A stretch of DNA of 64,000 bases from Typhlomys cinereus (Eukaryota; Chordata; Mammalia; Rodentia; Platacanthomyidae): NCBI GenBank assembly GCA_023101885.1, contig JALPQD010000007.1, positions 2,128,124 to 2,192,123 on the forward strand, read 5' to 3'. Below the pieces are notes generated by a model. That model was not told the DNA's origin. It ran no database searches and was given only the letters and a program-made list of their open reading frames with translations. Shown in pieces: positions 12,391 to 23,699 of this stretch (its first letter is position 1; every line of letters starts with the position of its first letter). Both the position numbers and the translations under genes were made by a program.

Positions 12391-12394
12391 TAAA

Positions 12395-12640
12395 AGTTTG
12401 CCTTCCAGCAGGCAGGATGGTGTCTTCTTGTAATCCTAGCACTCCGGAGGCAGGGACTAGATAACAGAAGGCAGATGAGCCCATCTCTGAACTCTGGGTT
12501 CAGCTGAGAGATGTGGCTTCTATAAATAATGTACAGAGCTACCAAGTAAGAAACTTGGTGCAGACTTTGGGCCTCTGTACATATCTGCATCTCCATATAT
12601 AAGCATGCTATACACACATGTGTTCATCTTAAAGATAAAT
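12395..12640 (+). mobile_element. B4-like SINE, 3' (B1-related) part
   Basis: Contains gtaatcctagcactccggagg, the 7SL/B1-derived motif, then a degenerate B4-type right part ending in the gcatgctatacacacatgtg region. In B4 a tRNA-like head is fused to a B1-related body; here the head is poor or missing. The plain alternative is a diverged B1. Confidence 0.55.
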
Positions 12641-12719
12641 CCTTGTATTAATGAATGCCTTTGCCTAGTAGTCCAGTGGCAAGGGAGATGAACAGTTTCT
12701 AACCTCAATTTAGTGACTG

Positions 12720-13385
12720 TAGTGGGTAATATTGACGGTGGATATGACCTGTAAGAAGCAGGGGCCTGGGGCTGTAGAGGTGGCTCAGGGGTTAAGCCTC
12801 TGCCTTGCAGGCGGAAGGTCCTGAGTTCGGATCCTAGACCCCACGTATGACGCTGGGCGGAAGCAGGGGCGCCCTGTGCTTCTGGTCCTGGTAGGGCGGA
12901 GCCTGTGAATCCCGGGGCAGAGTAAACAAGAAGAAGGTGGAGGCGTCCATGGTGGTTCCCGAATTCACCCGTGGTTCTAAACACACACATACACACATAC
13001 ACACACACACGCACAATTGAATAAATAATAAAAAAATTAAAAAAAAAGAAGCAGGGGCCTAATCCTTCCTGTGAAGATGGTCTTGGTTGCATTAACTGAT
13101 ATGGGAAGATCCAGCCCATTGTGGATAGGGTCATTTCCTGGGCATGGATCCAGAACTGTATAAGAACGAGAAGAGCTGATCACACACATGCATATAGTGC
13201 CCCTTGCTCTCTGCTCTTTTTGTGGACCTGATATGACCAACTGCTACAACCTCCTGTGGCCATAACATCCTTGCAAGGATGACTGAAAATTGGAAATGTG
13301 TGCTAATTAAACCTGTTCTCCCTGAAGTTGCTAAGGTCAGATATTTTGTCACAGCAATGTGTAATGAAACTGAAAAATAATTTGA
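12720..13385 (+). mobile_element. Rodent mid-repetitive element, split by a SINE
   Basis: The outer parts (12720-12767 and 13061-13385) form one copy of a dispersed rodent element whose middle reads atatgggaagatccagccca and continues to ccagaactgtataagaacga. It ends near cctgttctccctgaagttgc and gtcacagcaatgtgtaatga. Other copies lie at 23290, 23700 and 40505 (plus) and 39110, 46870 and probably 61690 (minus). I know the pattern from mouse DNA but cannot assign a library name with confidence. Confidence 0.65.
12768..13045 (+). mobile_element. Young B2-like SINE with target duplication
   Basis: A full-length SINE. Its head ggggctgtagaggtggctca carries box A (tggctcagggg), and box B (gttcggatc) follows ggtcctga. 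The body is GC-rich (gggcggagcctgtgaatccc), followed by a CA-rich stretch and an A-rich tail. A perfect 15-bp repeat, aagaagcaggggcct, flanks it at 12753-12767 and 13046-13060. The head is B2-type, but the body is unlike mouse or rat B2. It is nearly identical in structure to 46241-46519 and to the minus-strand copy at 33745-34026. ORFs crossing it are artefacts. Confidence 0.92.
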
Positions 13386-13389
13386 TGAG

Positions 13390-14360
13390 CAATTGAGGTG
13401 TCATTTTTGAAAATTAAAGTCAGGTATTATATACTTAAATTGTTTTCAGATGTATGCTTCAGTGATCTTTAGTTTATTCACTGTTTAGAAAATATCACCT
13501 TGTTCTCCCTTCAAAGTTTTTCATCATTTGAAATACCATGGCATTAAATAATATCTTCTCTCTGCTTTCTTCTTCCATTTTCTGATAACCACCAACTGGC
13601 TTGGTTTCTTAATATGTGTCATTTTGCTTTAAACTTCCTTCGTTTACTGTAGCTATTTTAACTTTTATCCAAGTAGCAACAGATGAATGTTTTCTTTGAA
13701 TTGTCTTATTATTTGGTAATGTCCTAGTCCATGTTCAATAACAAACAGAGCACCTAGTCAGCCAATATGGATGTCATAAATTATGATGTTTATATGCAAT
13801 GAAATATTATTTAACAATCAAAATAGATTTATATAATTTTGCTCAAAAATGGTCAAAAATCATTCCTGAAAGTTAGCAATATTACAAATTATCTTTTGAA
13901 AAATTTTCTTTTTCAGGGTCAATTAATTATTTGGAGAGAGAGAGAGAAGAGAAAGGAAAAGATAAGAAAAATTTTTCTCATATAGAACTGCTGCACTCTA
14001 TTTCTTTCTTATTAATTTCAGAAAGATCAAGATTATGAAGCCTAGAGGCATTAATTGGATAAATCATAAATGACATTACAGAGGGTAAAATGGACATCAT
14101 TTGTGAGGGCTTCGTCTCTGTTCACATATGGAATTCACAGAGAAGGTTATTCACAAATCTTCAGCAGTCAATGCAATGTTCAATGTACCTTCCAAATACA
14201 ATCACAATAAGTAATACACTTGAAGAAAACTATTAATCTATCAGGAAATAGGATGATTTTTTAATATTCATTTTTATAAACTGTTACTTTGCTGAATGTG
14301 TTAGTAAGCTGTAGCAGGTTCCTGATGGAGCCTGTGGGGTCTGTCATGTGTAATCTTTTG
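13390..14360. other. Unannotated AT-rich intergenic DNA
   Basis: Nothing recognised except a short (GA)n run near 13935. Confidence 0.4.
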
Positions 14361-14364
14361 TTTT

Positions 14365-14380
14365 TTAACTTTATTGATTA

Positions 14381-14429
<49 letters not shown>

Positions 14430-14668
14430 CAGAAGGCACTATGTGTCCCTGTGGAGGACCAAAGGTGATTTTGGGAATCATCCTGGATTGTTTGCTTCTT
14501 CCTCCTTTTTGCTTCACCCTGGGACTTCTCAGGCTCCACCCACCAGAGCAAAGAAGGGTAGGACACTCCCCTTTTTGGCTGGCATTTTTACATGTGATTC
14601 AGGAACCAAACTCAGGACCTTCTGCTTACGAAGCAGAGTCTTAACCCCTGAGCCATCTTTCCAGCCCC
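14365..14668 (-). mobile_element. B2-like SINE (minus) with (TG)n tail
   Basis: On the minus strand: ggggctggaaagatggctca, gcagaaggtcctgagtttgg, a body of the same family as 35068-35368 (tgtgtccctgtggaggacca on the plus strand), then (CA)n and an A-rich tail, seen here as (TG)n at 14382-14428 and gttttttaac. Cys/Val repeat ORFs over the TG run are not real. It belongs to an older subfamily than 12768-13045. Confidence 0.85.
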
Positions 14669-14846
14669 TGACACATGTACTCTTGTAGGGTGTCCAGTGG
14701 TAATGGATGGCCACTCCCTTGACACTTATTTTTCTCACAAGGATCCGTTACATACCTGAATGTTTTCATGCTAGACTCTCAATTATTCCTGCATATTAAC
14801 TAAAAATCTCTAATACTTCAGGAACATTTCAATTCGTCAATTGTTT

Positions 14847-15363
14847 TATCAACCATCTGGAACTAGGCCAGCCTAATCTCTCCCCATCCTGAAGCTCAGG
14901 GAAATTTGCGGAAGAGGGGGCGGTAAGATTGTAAGAGCACAAGGATGGGAGGAGTAACGATATGTAAGATTCTCCACACAAGTTAGGGCCGAAGCAATCA
15001 TAATTGGACTTTGCATGCCCTGCGCAATGTTTAACACACTATTGACCCCACAAAGTCTAGCATTTGCTAAAGGCACTAGGATCCTTGGAGGCAAGGGATT
15101 GACAGTCACAGTAGTGTTCCTCAGCTTAAGGGGAACACAGGAAATGGTTCTGGGAAATGCCAGTGGGTCCTTGCACCTCATCGAGAGGATCCAGAGGAGA
15201 GTTTGGCATGTTCATTAAAGGATGCTCCGGGGATAGGAGGGGGAGGTACTGAGTTATGGGGAGGGAAGGGGGGGTGGGGGACACAAGGGGATGGGGGGGA
15301 TGAAGGGAGGGGGGGACCGGTATACCTGTTAAGTTTGTATGAGTGGAAATAAAAAAAAAAAAA
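14847..15363 (+). mobile_element. L1 3' UTR (plus), 5' truncated
   Basis: Aligns closely with the 3' UTRs at 16880-17427, 53290-53842 and 56590-57108. Shared landmarks are tctctccccatcctgaagct, gaagagggggcggtaaga, ggactttgcatgccctgcgc and gatccttggaggcaagggat. A G-rich run (15236-15318) precedes a gtttgtatgagtggaaataa end and poly(A). ORFs within are shadows. No clean target duplication was found. Confidence 0.9.
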
Positions 15364-15369
15364 ACTTCC

Positions 15370-15880
15370 ACAAATAAGTACATAATATCACTAGATCGTA
15401 CATTGTGGAGAATAGGTCCTTTAGCAAAGACATAACATAACATGAAAAAAGTACAAGTTAAATGTAATTTATTTCTCAGGATGATTCACAAACCTTATTG
15501 CTAAAATATCATAACAGGCCTATGTAGAGCAAACTCATCATTAAAATATTTTAATAAATACTAGATAAGTGAAAACTTCAGAATTTAGTGAAAATTTTTG
15601 TTTCACCAATTAAAAAGAATATAATTCATATGTAGAAAAATAATGTTCACAATATATTATGTGTACAAATTATCAACTATAATTGATTACATTACCTTGT
15701 TGTGTTATAATATTGTATCATTTTATATTATCTTTAAAAACTAAAGATGTTTATTCACCTAAAGATCTTAGTAAAGGAAATTCATGTCCCTCTTAACGCA
15801 TTCTTTAAATATGTGGTTATTTAATACAACTCACTATTTACTGGTATTTGTGCAAATACCTTCTAGAAAGAATGTGAGTG
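15370..15880. other. Unannotated AT-rich intergenic DNA
   Basis: Nothing recognised. Confidence 0.4.
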
Positions 15881-15885
15881 AGGCT

Positions 15886-16010
15886 TGCAAGATGGGCCAG
15901 ATGGTGAAGATCTCCTATCCCAAATTTGATCCCTGCACTGGTGGAAGGAAAGTATGGGCTTCTGGAAGTGGTCCTTTGACCTCTGTGTGGCAGTGTAGAG
16001 CATGTGCATT

Positions 16011-16063
<53 letters not shown>

Positions 16064-16147
16064 CTGTCTGTCCCTCTCTCTTTCTCTTTCCTCTTTCTCT
16101 ATCCTTGTCTCTCTCCCTCTCTCTCCCTTTGTAATAAATATATCAAT
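15886..16147 (+). mobile_element. CT-tailed SINE, interrupted at its 3' end by L1
   Basis: Degenerate tRNA-like head (gcaagatgggccagatggtg), body (tggtcctttgacctctgtgt) and a long (CT)n tract at 16014-16056 with interruptions to 16130, then aataaatatatcaataaa. The L1 at 16162 inserted into this A-rich tail. Ser/Leu-repeat ORFs here are not genes. Confidence 0.75.
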
Positions 16148-16161
16148 AAAGTACAAAAGTA

Positions 16162-17427
16162 CACTGTTTACAATAGCAAAGTCATGGAATCAACCCAAAT
16201 GTCCAGCAGTTGACGAGTGGATAAGGAAACTGTGGTACATCTATACTACTCAGCCATCAAAAATGATGAATTACTGGAATTTGCCAGGAAATGGATGTCA
16301 TTAGAAACAATTATATTAAGTGAAGTATCCCAGACCCAGAAAATTAAGTGCCGTATGTACTCCCTAATAGGTGGCTCCTAGTACCAAACCCACCCAGACC
16401 ACCTAGAGACACTCAAAGAAAAATCTCTGTAATACCTACAGTAATTGCAAGGATTATGAACAGGAGGGATGGGGTAGGAGGGCCACACCAGAAACAAGGA
16501 GAGAGGGGACCATGTTACAGCAGAGAAAATAGGCCTCCATCAAGGACTCAAATAAGTAATGAGACATCTGATTAAGTTCACAGACTTTCGTTCCTGATCA
16601 TTTACTACTGAGGGGGTATGATCTCACCAGAAGAGGAGGGCATATAGTCTGGCAGATAAAAAGTAACCATTTTGCAAATGGGTGATAGACCCCTCCCTCA
16701 CTGTGGCTTCCCTCTTTTATTACATCTACCTTTGAATGTGCTTTTATCACAAGACTCTAGTTTAACAGCTTTTTGTCTCTGGCCAGGGGGGACATACAAT
16801 GCCCATCAGAATGGAGTGAAGAGAATTGCAGGAGCAGCAAAACTGCAAAAGAAAATCAACAAACCACAATCCAGAACTTCAGAGACTCTATATCAACCAC
16901 CTAGAACCAGGCCAGACTAATCTCTCCCCATCCTGAAGCTCAGGGACATTTGCAGAAGAGGGGGCGGTAAGAGTGTAAGAGCAAAAGGATGGGAGGAGCA
17001 ATGATATGCAAGATACTCCATACAAGTTAGGGCTGAAGCAATCATAATTGGACTTTACATGTCCTGCGCATTGTCCAACACACTATTGACCTCACAAAGC
17101 CTAGCATCTGCTAAAGGCACCAAGATCCTTGGAGGCAAGGTATTGGCAGCCACAGCAGTGTTCCTATGCTTAAGGGGAACACAGGAAAGTGTTCAGGGAA
17201 AGGCCACTGGGTCCTTATATGCCATCGGAGAGGAGGGCCCAGAGGAAAATCAGGCATGCACAAGAAAGGACTCTCTGGGAATTGGGGTGGGAGGCACTGG
17301 GGGATGGAGAGAGAGGGGGAGGGGAGGGGGAGCAGGGGGTTCGGGGGGAGGAGGAGAGAGGGAGGGAACTGGTGTACCTATTAAGTTTGTATGAGTTGAA
17401 ATAATAATAAAAAATGTATTGGAAAAA
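16162..17427 (+). mobile_element. 5'-truncated L1: ORF2 end plus 3' UTR
   Basis: The first 260 bp hold the degenerate C-terminal end of L1 ORF2 (caatagcaaagtcatggaat, ccaaatgtccagcagttgac, cctaataggtggctcctag). The rest is 3' UTR up to an A-rich tail. A 14-bp repeat, aaagtacaaaagta, flanks it at 16148-16161 and 17428-17441, so this is one TPRT insertion into the tail of the SINE before it. Positions 16758-16786 (tttaacag, ctttttgtctctggccag) look like a branch point, pyrimidine tract and AG acceptor. The 53.2 kb L1 resumes exactly here. The subfamily is that of 50617-53842. Confidence 0.92.
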
Positions 17428-17444
17428 AAAGTACAAAAGTAGTG

Positions 17445-18590
17445 TGAATGAAAGGTATACTGATTTATGGAGATGCAGAGAGAATGTAATCAAATCTTTC
17501 TGCTGAGGGAATTACATTATTCAGCTGTCTAAAAATCTACTATGTCCCCTTATCTAAAATGACTTTCCATTTCAACTGAATTGTGCAATGCATGTCATAT
17601 GATTAAAATAAAAGTATACAAACATGCGTACACTGAACCACAATGATTGGGAAGTGGAGCATACATACTTAGAGATATCCCTTAACCAAATATTGGTAAT
17701 AATAATAATAATAATTATACTTAAAAAGTATGGCTTATCCTTGATTAATTTAATTGAAAGTATAAAGAAGATCTAGATAAATTGTAGTCATGAACTCTTA
17801 GAGACAGTAAGTTCTCATAAACTTAAGGTGACAGTCTTGATTGGTCCCATTAAAGACCCTCTTTGGTAGAATATTTAGAACCAGGTTTAGGTGATTAACT
17901 AGAATAGTTATATGAATGGAAATAGAACAACTAGCCAAACATAAAGATAACTTCTCAATAAAGGCTTCCAATGTATATGCACGCTGCACACTTTTAGAGT
18001 CTGAATGGATCATGATTTAACAACTGTGAACATTTATAAATGCTGTTCAGTGATAATGACACATTTAACCCTGAATTATAGCCTATTCATGTATCAGACG
18101 TTAAAAAAGCTCAGTTTAAAAAGAATCTGCTGGTGGTTGCAGAGCATTAAAAGCTTTATTAAATTATAAGCATTAAATAAAATAAAATGAAAAGAAAGCA
18201 AATAAGCAAACATATCTACTCTAGAAAAGCACAAACAAGACACTTATGTTATACCTAGAACTTTTTTATCATGGCTGTCAATAACTGGAAACTCTATGAC
18301 ACACTTTTTTTCAATCAAAAAATAGAATAAAATCAACCAGTTTGATTTCTAAGAACACCAGGGAAACTCAAACTAATAGAAATTTTTCAACGATGTTTTC
18401 ATTTTGGTTTTGCCTTAAGAACAGCAGCCTTCGGGTCACCAGATTTATTGAAGCAAATAATCTCTCAGTCTCTACAGTAATTGATTCCATTAAATATTAC
18501 AGAAGACATTGTTGAATACTCAGTAAATCCAGGAGCTTCAAATATGAACTTATATTGAGCTTTTCCTGTAATGATAAATATCTAATGGGG
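17445..18590. other. Unannotated AT-rich intergenic DNA
   Basis: Nothing recognised except an (AAT)n run near 17696. Confidence 0.4.
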
Positions 18591-18596
18591 GATAGA

Positions 18597-18822
18597 TCTG
18601 GAGAGATGGATCAGCAGTTAAATCCTTTGCCTCCCAAATTAAAAGACCTGAGCGCAGATCAAAGATACCATGTAAAACTGCTGTGCATAAATGGCATTTC
18701 TGGCTTGGAAGGCAGAACCTGGGAAACCCAAGAACAAAGCTATGAAGAGCTAGAGCAATCCAGGATGATTCTCACTGTCATGCTTGGGATCACACAGGCT
18801 CATACATTCAAATATCCTCTAG

Positions 18823-18875
<53 letters not shown>
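18597..18875 (+). mobile_element. B2/B4-like SINE with (AC)n tail (plus)
   Basis: Head ctggagagatggatcagcag, then aaaagacctgagcgcagatc at the box B position. The middle is rearranged or diverged, and an (AC)n microsatellite at 18826-18873 forms the tail. Confidence 0.65.
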
Positions 18876-18879
18876 TCCT

Positions 18880-20160
18880 AAAGGGAAAAGAAACCGTTAA
18901 TCAGAAAATTTCAAATTGATAGATATAAATGCAGGAGGTAACACCAAGGGAGGGATTGGTTCAGTAAAGTAAAGGGAACAGGATACACTATGTGGAACTA
19001 ATGGACTTATTCATGCTAACAAAAGTAGGAAAACTGAGTTTTTTTTTTTTTTGAGTATTTATTTTAAAGGAAATTCCCCAGGTAGCACAGGAGCCAAATC
19101 TTCACAGTATTCAGAGGAACTGAGAATGGTTTGATTCTTTAGTAGAACAATATTTAATATGATCAATGTTGAGGGTGACATAATTTTGGCATAATGACAC
19201 AAATGAACATGGATCACGTAAAAATGTGCTCTGGTGGGTGGAGCCTGAGAAGTCCCAGAGTGTATTTAAAGACTCTTAAGGAATCTTGTTTATTATAGTT
19301 TGCTCTTTGACTTCTATTTGCTTTGCATATGTTATCACCAGTTTAAGATTCATTTAGGTTTATTTTATTGTTTTTGCCAGAATGCTTAAATTTATTTCTC
19401 ATATCTATCTGCATGTTTCAGTTTTTGGTTTTTCAATTGTAGTTAATGTGCTAAAGTTAGGAAATCAAAATTTTTACCTTATAAAACTTGATCTCAATGC
19501 TTTGAGAATTTCTCCTTGTCTAGTGGATGTGCCATGAGGTCTTCTACAGGGACCCTTGTCTGGGGGCATTTTTTCCTGTAGGTAGACCTTGCTTTCCATT
19601 CTCTCTATGCTTGGTAAAGTTTTGTATTGAGCATCTATTCCTGATGTTTCTCTCTATGACAAAAGATCTCTCTGACTTAGAAATAATACAATGATTCATG
19701 AAAGACTGCAACTGCTCAAAAGCTGTGACGCTCAAATGCAGCTCAAAGACCAGGAATTTTAGTGAGACTAATTCCTTAATTTATGTGAAAAGCCATACAT
19801 TATAAATAACAGCCTTTTGTGTTCAGGCCTGAGGAGTATGTAGCTGACAGGGCCCTTTGCGTAGCATTCACCCTTGCTAGAGGTTGGCTGTCATTGTTGA
19901 ACTATTCAGAAAGAATCAGTGGTGTTTCAATGCCATTCTGCATGAATACAATTCAGAGAGAAATGTATCAGCATACAGCACACAGGAGATCATTTTTAAT
20001 AGCTTTCTTTCTTGCTTTGTGCAGAGTTGTTGGATTAGCAGGCTTGAAAAGCTAAACCAGGCAGATTTATTTTCTTGTTTATATTTGTCCCTGACTAGTT
20101 GCCATCTTTCCTTTCTGATATCTGTATTTAATGTATTCTCATTTTAGATTAATTAAATTC
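18880..20160. other. Unannotated AT-rich intergenic DNA
   Basis: Nothing recognised apart from a poly(T) run near 19040. Overlapping 78- and 87-residue open frames near 19.8-20.1 kb have no motif. Confidence 0.4.
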
Positions 20161-20164
20161 CTTG

Positions 20165-20500
20165 CATGGGTATGGGGGGTAATGTGTGTATATGTGTATG
20201 CATTTCAAATGTATGCAAGTTCATGTATGTGCCTGAGGCACACAGCTGATACCTGGTGTCTTGTTCGACAACTTTCTACTTTAACAATGTAGAGTTCCTG
20301 GAATGAATCCAGAGCGTGCTCCCGCCTGAGACTTTCTAGTCAGCTTTCTCTGGGGATTACTTGCATCTGCCCCCCGTGTTCTGAGATTGCAGACCTATGC
20401 TATATCTGACCAGCCTTTAAGAGGACCTATGGATCAGAACTCTGGTTCTCATGTTTGCAAGACAAGTACCTTATTCTTATAGCCAGCTCCAGGGCGTGTT
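20165..20500 (-). mobile_element. Diverged tRNA-derived SINE (minus)
   Basis: The minus strand reads ggagctggctataagaataa, then aaacatgagaaccagagttc, matching the head and box B region of an older B4/B2-type SINE. A TG-rich segment at the left (20165-20235) fits its CA-rich tail. Confidence 0.55.
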
Positions 20501-20514
20501 TTCAGTTTCCAATC

Positions 20515-20645
20515 TTTTGCTGTATTACTTTTAGAAATTTGAAATAGAGCCTTACTTTATAGTCCATACTAACTTTGAAGTCAGACTATTCTGCCCCAAT
20601 CTCCCAAGTGCTGGGATTAATGATTTGTGCAACCCAATAAGGCCA
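20515..20645 (-). mobile_element. B1/7SL-derived SINE (minus)
   Basis: The plus strand has atctcccaagtgctgggatt preceded by aactttgaagtcagactatt, the reverse complement of a 7SL-derived B1 body. It is old and 5' incomplete. Confidence 0.7.
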
Positions 20646-21008
20646 AGTTACTTTAATATCTCCAAGAATTGCATTTTACTTTATATGTAATAGTTTGCAT
20701 ATACATCCCTTATATGATTTTTGTAAATTCTCTATATGTTATCATATTATTAACAAAACACCTTATCAGCTACTAGAGCTAACACTTGGTAACTGAATCT
20801 GCAGGGAACATATTTCTGTGTTCTTCCAGCACTCCTCTTTATTTATAAAAGTTTTTTTATAAATACTTTAAATTTTATTCCAAAGAATATAGGTCTTGGA
20901 ATTTCAATCAAAGACACAACTTTAAAAATTCAAGAATTGGAAAATCAAATCCATGTACCTATGCATTAGCTTCATGTACTTTCTATTCCTTCTTGACTCT
21001 CCAAGTTT

Positions 21009-21009
<1 letters not shown>

Positions 21010-21051
<42 letters not shown>

Positions 21052-21249
21052 TATGTGTGTCTATGTGTGTGTCTAGGCATGTATGTATCTATGTGTGTGA
21101 GTCTGTGTATGTGCATATGTGTAATATACTTGTGTGTGTGTATTTGTATGGGTCTGTATGTGTGTTTCTGTGTGCAACTGTGTGTGAAACTGTGTGTGTG
21201 TCTGTTTTTATGTCTGTGTGTGTGCAACTGTGTGTATGACTGTATGTAC

Positions 21250-21302
<53 letters not shown>
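21010..21302. repeat. Interrupted (TG)n tract
   Basis: Two pure (TG)n blocks (21010-21050 and 21252-21298) joined by about 200 bp of TG-rich sequence with ctatg and catg interruptions. The right block abuts the CA-rich tail side of the minus-strand SINE that follows. ORFs here encode Cys/Val repeats only. Confidence 0.92.
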
Positions 21303-21560
21303 CATAAGCCGCAGGAGCCAATCTCAGGTGTAGTTCCTCAGAAATTGCTCACTTGGCTTTTGGAGACAGGCTCTCTCAGTGGAACTTGAGGCTTGCTGAG
21401 TCATCAAGGATGACTGTCCCCATTCTGAGGTTGCAACCACATGTCATCACACCAGAGATTTAACATGGGTTCTGGGGACACCACATGGGTTCTGGGGATG
21501 GGTCAAGCACGTCCTCATGCTTGGCGAGCACTTTTCTTGCTGAGTCACCCTGTCAGCCCC
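21303..21560 (-). mobile_element. tRNA-derived SINE (minus, B4-like)
   Basis: The minus strand starts ggggctgacagggtgactca, then agcatgaggacgtgcttgac at box B. The body carries a short internal duplication (catgggttctggggac and catgggttctggggat at 21465-21500). Confidence 0.7.
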
Positions 21561-21569
21561 ATGCACATA

Positions 21570-22320
21570 TTTCTTTTACCTCTGCCTTTCCTCTTAACTA
21601 ACTTGACTTAGTTATGATTTCAGGAGGAGTATGCTGGTGGAACATGGCCTAAGTCTGCTCTTAGCTCACAGTATCTTCCTCCAGTACTCATTTTTTAAGG
21701 CTATTGCCATGTAGACACAAGATTCTTTGTTGACTGTTGTTCTCATCATTGGAAAGAAGACTCAGTTTTGTTTGCCTTGTCTACTCTTCAATGCTGTATT
21801 AACTCTCACACAAATGACTGAAGATAAACTCGTCATCACCAGAAGAGAGATCAGGACATTAGCTTTTAAATCATGTCTGCCCATCTCCTAAGCTATTTGT
21901 TGTTTTTCTTCATTCTATTTATTTACTTTGCTGTTAACATCAGAGTTTATGCCACTGCAAAAACTCAATAACTCAATCATTAACATGATTGATCTCAATC
22001 TGTGAGATTAGGCTACTATGGGTTTTCTGAATTCCCTGAAATTATATCTACGTGCAATTTTTTTCAAAATAAAGTTAGTCTATTTTCTTGTATCCTTTGA
22101 CTGATATTTCCTTCTTTTCTAGGACTTTGTTATCACAGAATTTATACATCTTACATAGTTCCACAGGTCACTGAGGACTTGTTTCCTTTTTCAAAATGTA
22201 TTTTCAATTTTCTGTCCATTCTCAGCATTTTTTTCTGTTTCTGTAACTTACAATGTATGGATGCTTCTCTCTTTTTCATTATGGTTTTGGGTCTATCCAT
22301 AGTGAATCAGACAAAATACT
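21570..22320. other. Unannotated AT-rich intergenic DNA
   Basis: Nothing recognised. Confidence 0.4.
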
Positions 22321-22324
22321 GATA

Positions 22325-22457
22325 TTGAGCCATTCAGATAGCTCAGGGAATTGGGCTCTGTTCACAAAAACGGAACATGAGTTTGATCCCCAGAACTCGT
22401 ATAAGCTCAATCTCTCTCTCTCTCTCTCCCTCCCTTTCCTTCTCCCTCTCATCTCTC

Positions 22458-22509
<52 letters not shown>

Positions 22510-22530
22510 ATAAGTAAATAAAAACAAAGT
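22325..22530 (+). mobile_element. CT-tailed SINE (plus)
   Basis: Head attcagatagctcagggaat and box B-like atgagtttgatccccagaac, then an interrupted (CT)n/(CTGT)n tract at 22410-22506 and an A-rich tail (aagtaaataaaaac). Minus-strand Arg/Glu ORFs are artefacts. Confidence 0.75.
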
Positions 22531-22534
22531 ATTT

Positions 22535-23285
22535 AAACACTTTTTCAGTTCTAGAATTTCTTTCATGATGTGCTCATCTTCATTTCTTTGTAAGGCGTAC
22601 CATTCTTATGCCTATTTCAAGTCCTGGAATTTTTTGTGTGATTTTTTTCTGGTTAAAATCTTTGCAAGAGTTGCAACATCACTGCCATTTGGCATTGTGA
22701 GCTATTGATTGTTGTTTCTCATGAGTCTGTTTCATTCCTCCTCACTCCAGCTGTAAATGTTTTCTATTGAAGTTTGGGTAATTGGGATTTGTATGTGTCA
22801 GAATCTTTCTGAACCCTGGTGGTGTTCATTCCTTTTTCTGAAACTATTCCTATATGAAAAAAGACATTGGGAATCACCCGTGTTGTCAAGAGTCATAAAA
22901 GTCAGAACTGACCCCTAGTCATCGATAGCAATTGCCCCTTCTTCATTTCTACTTGGTGATAATATTTTTTTACTAACTTTTTACTTCTGGACTTGGGAGA
23001 TTTGAAGAGACTTATTTATTCTCCTCTAACCTCCACTGTTACCAAGGTACAAGTTTGCCTTTAACCTTCTGAACATGGAAAAAAAAAAACAAACCTATTA
23101 CAGATTAGACATTTGTGACACCCATCCTCCACAGAGCAGAAGAGATCAATCACCACCACTAGATGGACATGGGAATGAACTCCACTGACTGGAGGAGAAG
23201 GAAGAGGACTTGCTCATCTTTGACAGAGATTACAATTCCCAATGGTTTGCTACCCATGAGAGAGTTAGGAGGCTGAGGTGCTGCA
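22535..23285. other. Unannotated intergenic DNA
   Basis: Nothing recognised; a poly(A) run near 23080 may end an unrecognised retroposon. Confidence 0.4.
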
Positions 23286-23289
23286 TCAG

Positions 23290-23650
23290 TTAGATGCAGC
23301 TGTCAGCCTGACAAGTGGGAATGAAGTCTGTGGATACACCTATAAGGAATCACTTGGTTAAGCAAGTCCTTGAGTATATTGTGGGAGATTATCAAATAGA
23401 TGTCAGAAGATCCATCCTACAGTGAATAGGCTCATTTCCTAGACAAGTGCATAATACAGAGATCTAGCTGGAATTTGGTAGACTGGCAGCAGTAGGAAGT
23501 ATTTTATGTGGATATAGTGTGGCTAATTCTCTTGTCTCCAAATGTTGGCATGAGCTCTCCTGATATCAGAATGAACTGTAACCAGAAATTGTAAATCAAG
23601 AATAAATCCCTAAATGAGTCCTCCATTCAGTCAGCAATGTGAAGATGACA
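23290..23650 (+). mobile_element. Rodent mid-repetitive element (plus), first of a pair
   Basis: Starts gcagctgtcagcctgacaag, continues with agaagatccatcctacagtg and gaatgaactgtaaccagaaa, and ends near aatccctaaatgagtcctcc. It is the same family as 13061-13385 and 40505-40925. The library name is not certain. Confidence 0.6.
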
Positions 23651-23699
23651 CTAACCTGAACATCTTGTGCAGCTTGGTAATGACAGATAACTAGCTTGC

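Noticed and set aside
12768..12860. tRNA gene-like box A and box B
   Set aside because: Part of a tRNA-derived SINE with target duplication; no complete cloverleaf.
14925..14945. GC box or CTCF-like gaagagggggcggtaag
   Set aside because: Only the right half fits CTCF, and the same sequence occurs in every L1 3' UTR copy, so it is a feature of the repeat.
20953..21333. 126-residue Cys/Val-rich ORF
   Set aside because: Reads through (TG)n repeats; the minus frame gives Thr/His repeats, as expected for a dinucleotide tract.
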